A DNA stretch of 64,000 nt from Polyangiaceae bacterium (GTDB lineage Bacteria; Myxococcota_A; Polyangia; Polyangiales; Polyangiaceae), in assembly GCA_016712345.1 (NCBI GenBank), contig JADJRH010000011.1, forward strand, positions 1,612,001-1,676,000, written 5' to 3'. Shown here piece by piece: positions 63,924-64,000 of this stretch. The first letter of the stretch is position 1, and every line of letters starts with the position of its first letter. A program made the position numbers and the translations under genes. The notes under the pieces are model-generated. The model had not been told where the DNA came from and ran no database searches. It saw only the letters and a list, made by a program, of their open reading frames with translations.

Positions 63924-64000
63924 TGCCCCCCTCTGGGCCGGCTCGGCTCTTCGCGCCTGCGCCGCCTCCGCCCCCAAATCGCTCGCTCACATTCGTTCGC
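63924..64000 (-). repeat. Element B, copy 4 (cut by window end)
   Basis: Starts TGCCCCCCTCTGGGCCGG and continues CTTCGCGCCTGCGCCGCCTC, CGCCCCCAAATCGCTCGCTC, matching copy 3 closely up to the last base of the window. Copies 3 and 4 bracket ATPase-nuclease copy 3 and the macro/S24 genes. Confidence 0.65.

Overview
The window looks like chromosomal DNA of a predatory or soil-type Myxococcota bacterium (Polyangia-like). This is inferred from gene content and was not tested by phylogeny. The evidence is high GC, many lipoproteins with Gly/Ser/Thr-rich linkers, a MYXO-CTERM-like sorting tail, a DUF4215-type Cys repeat protein, an LA_2272-type repeat barrel, a REC-DUF4388 protein, a eukaryotic-like Ser/Thr kinase and PP2C phosphatase, and a sigma-region-4 protein with an acidic tail. 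I see no rRNA, tRNA or CRISPR.

Layout. 0-16 kb: an RHS toxin C-terminus cut by the window edge, a serpin-like protein, a membrane-anchored double SagB-type oxidoreductase, a frameshifted NADAR gene, a four-gene operon of secreted and lipoproteins, a frameshifted beta-propeller lipoprotein, and a repeat-rich non-coding stretch (13.1-14.7 kb). 16-43 kb is a housekeeping and signalling backbone: the aspartokinase/homoserine dehydrogenase fusion, PP2C, a ligand-less NikR homologue, an SPFH-SHOCT protein, a Ser/Thr kinase, a REC-DUF4388 transmembrane protein, a peptide ABC importer in which one permease is fused to the binding protein, a sigma-region-4 protein, an M16-like lipoprotein pair, an ECF-like sigma factor, an Fe-S protein and a PQQ-type propeller protein. 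44-64 kb is an accessory and defence island: three copies of an AAA-ATPase-like/PD-(D/E)XK gene with histone-H1-like tails, a hybrid histidine kinase between two of them, a two-gene restriction-modification module bordered by a shared repeat, and a 1184-residue TIR-WD40-Roc-COR-zinc ribbon-DUF4365 protein. The island ends in a zinc-ribbon protein, a truncated macro-domain gene and an S24-like fragment.

The island is the most promising place for an undescribed system. The TIR-WD40-Roc-DUF4365 protein combines a likely NAD-consuming or signalling domain, a sensing propeller, a GTPase switch and a nuclease-like C-terminus in one chain, beside a restriction-modification pair. This suggests immunity, but no function can be proven from sequence.

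Genome-wide signals. The 8-bp palindrome GTGTACAC occurs about 26 times by my count, where about one is expected; none lies between 49.6 and 62.2 kb, which supports separate ancestry of the island core. Two families of dispersed non-coding elements are present: A (about 240 bp, nested inverted repeats) and B (about 80-95 bp, REP-like). At least seven otherwise intact genes carry one single-base indel, four of them one base short in an A or G run, one a lost C and two an extra G or C. Consensus sequencing error must be excluded before calling them pseudogenes.
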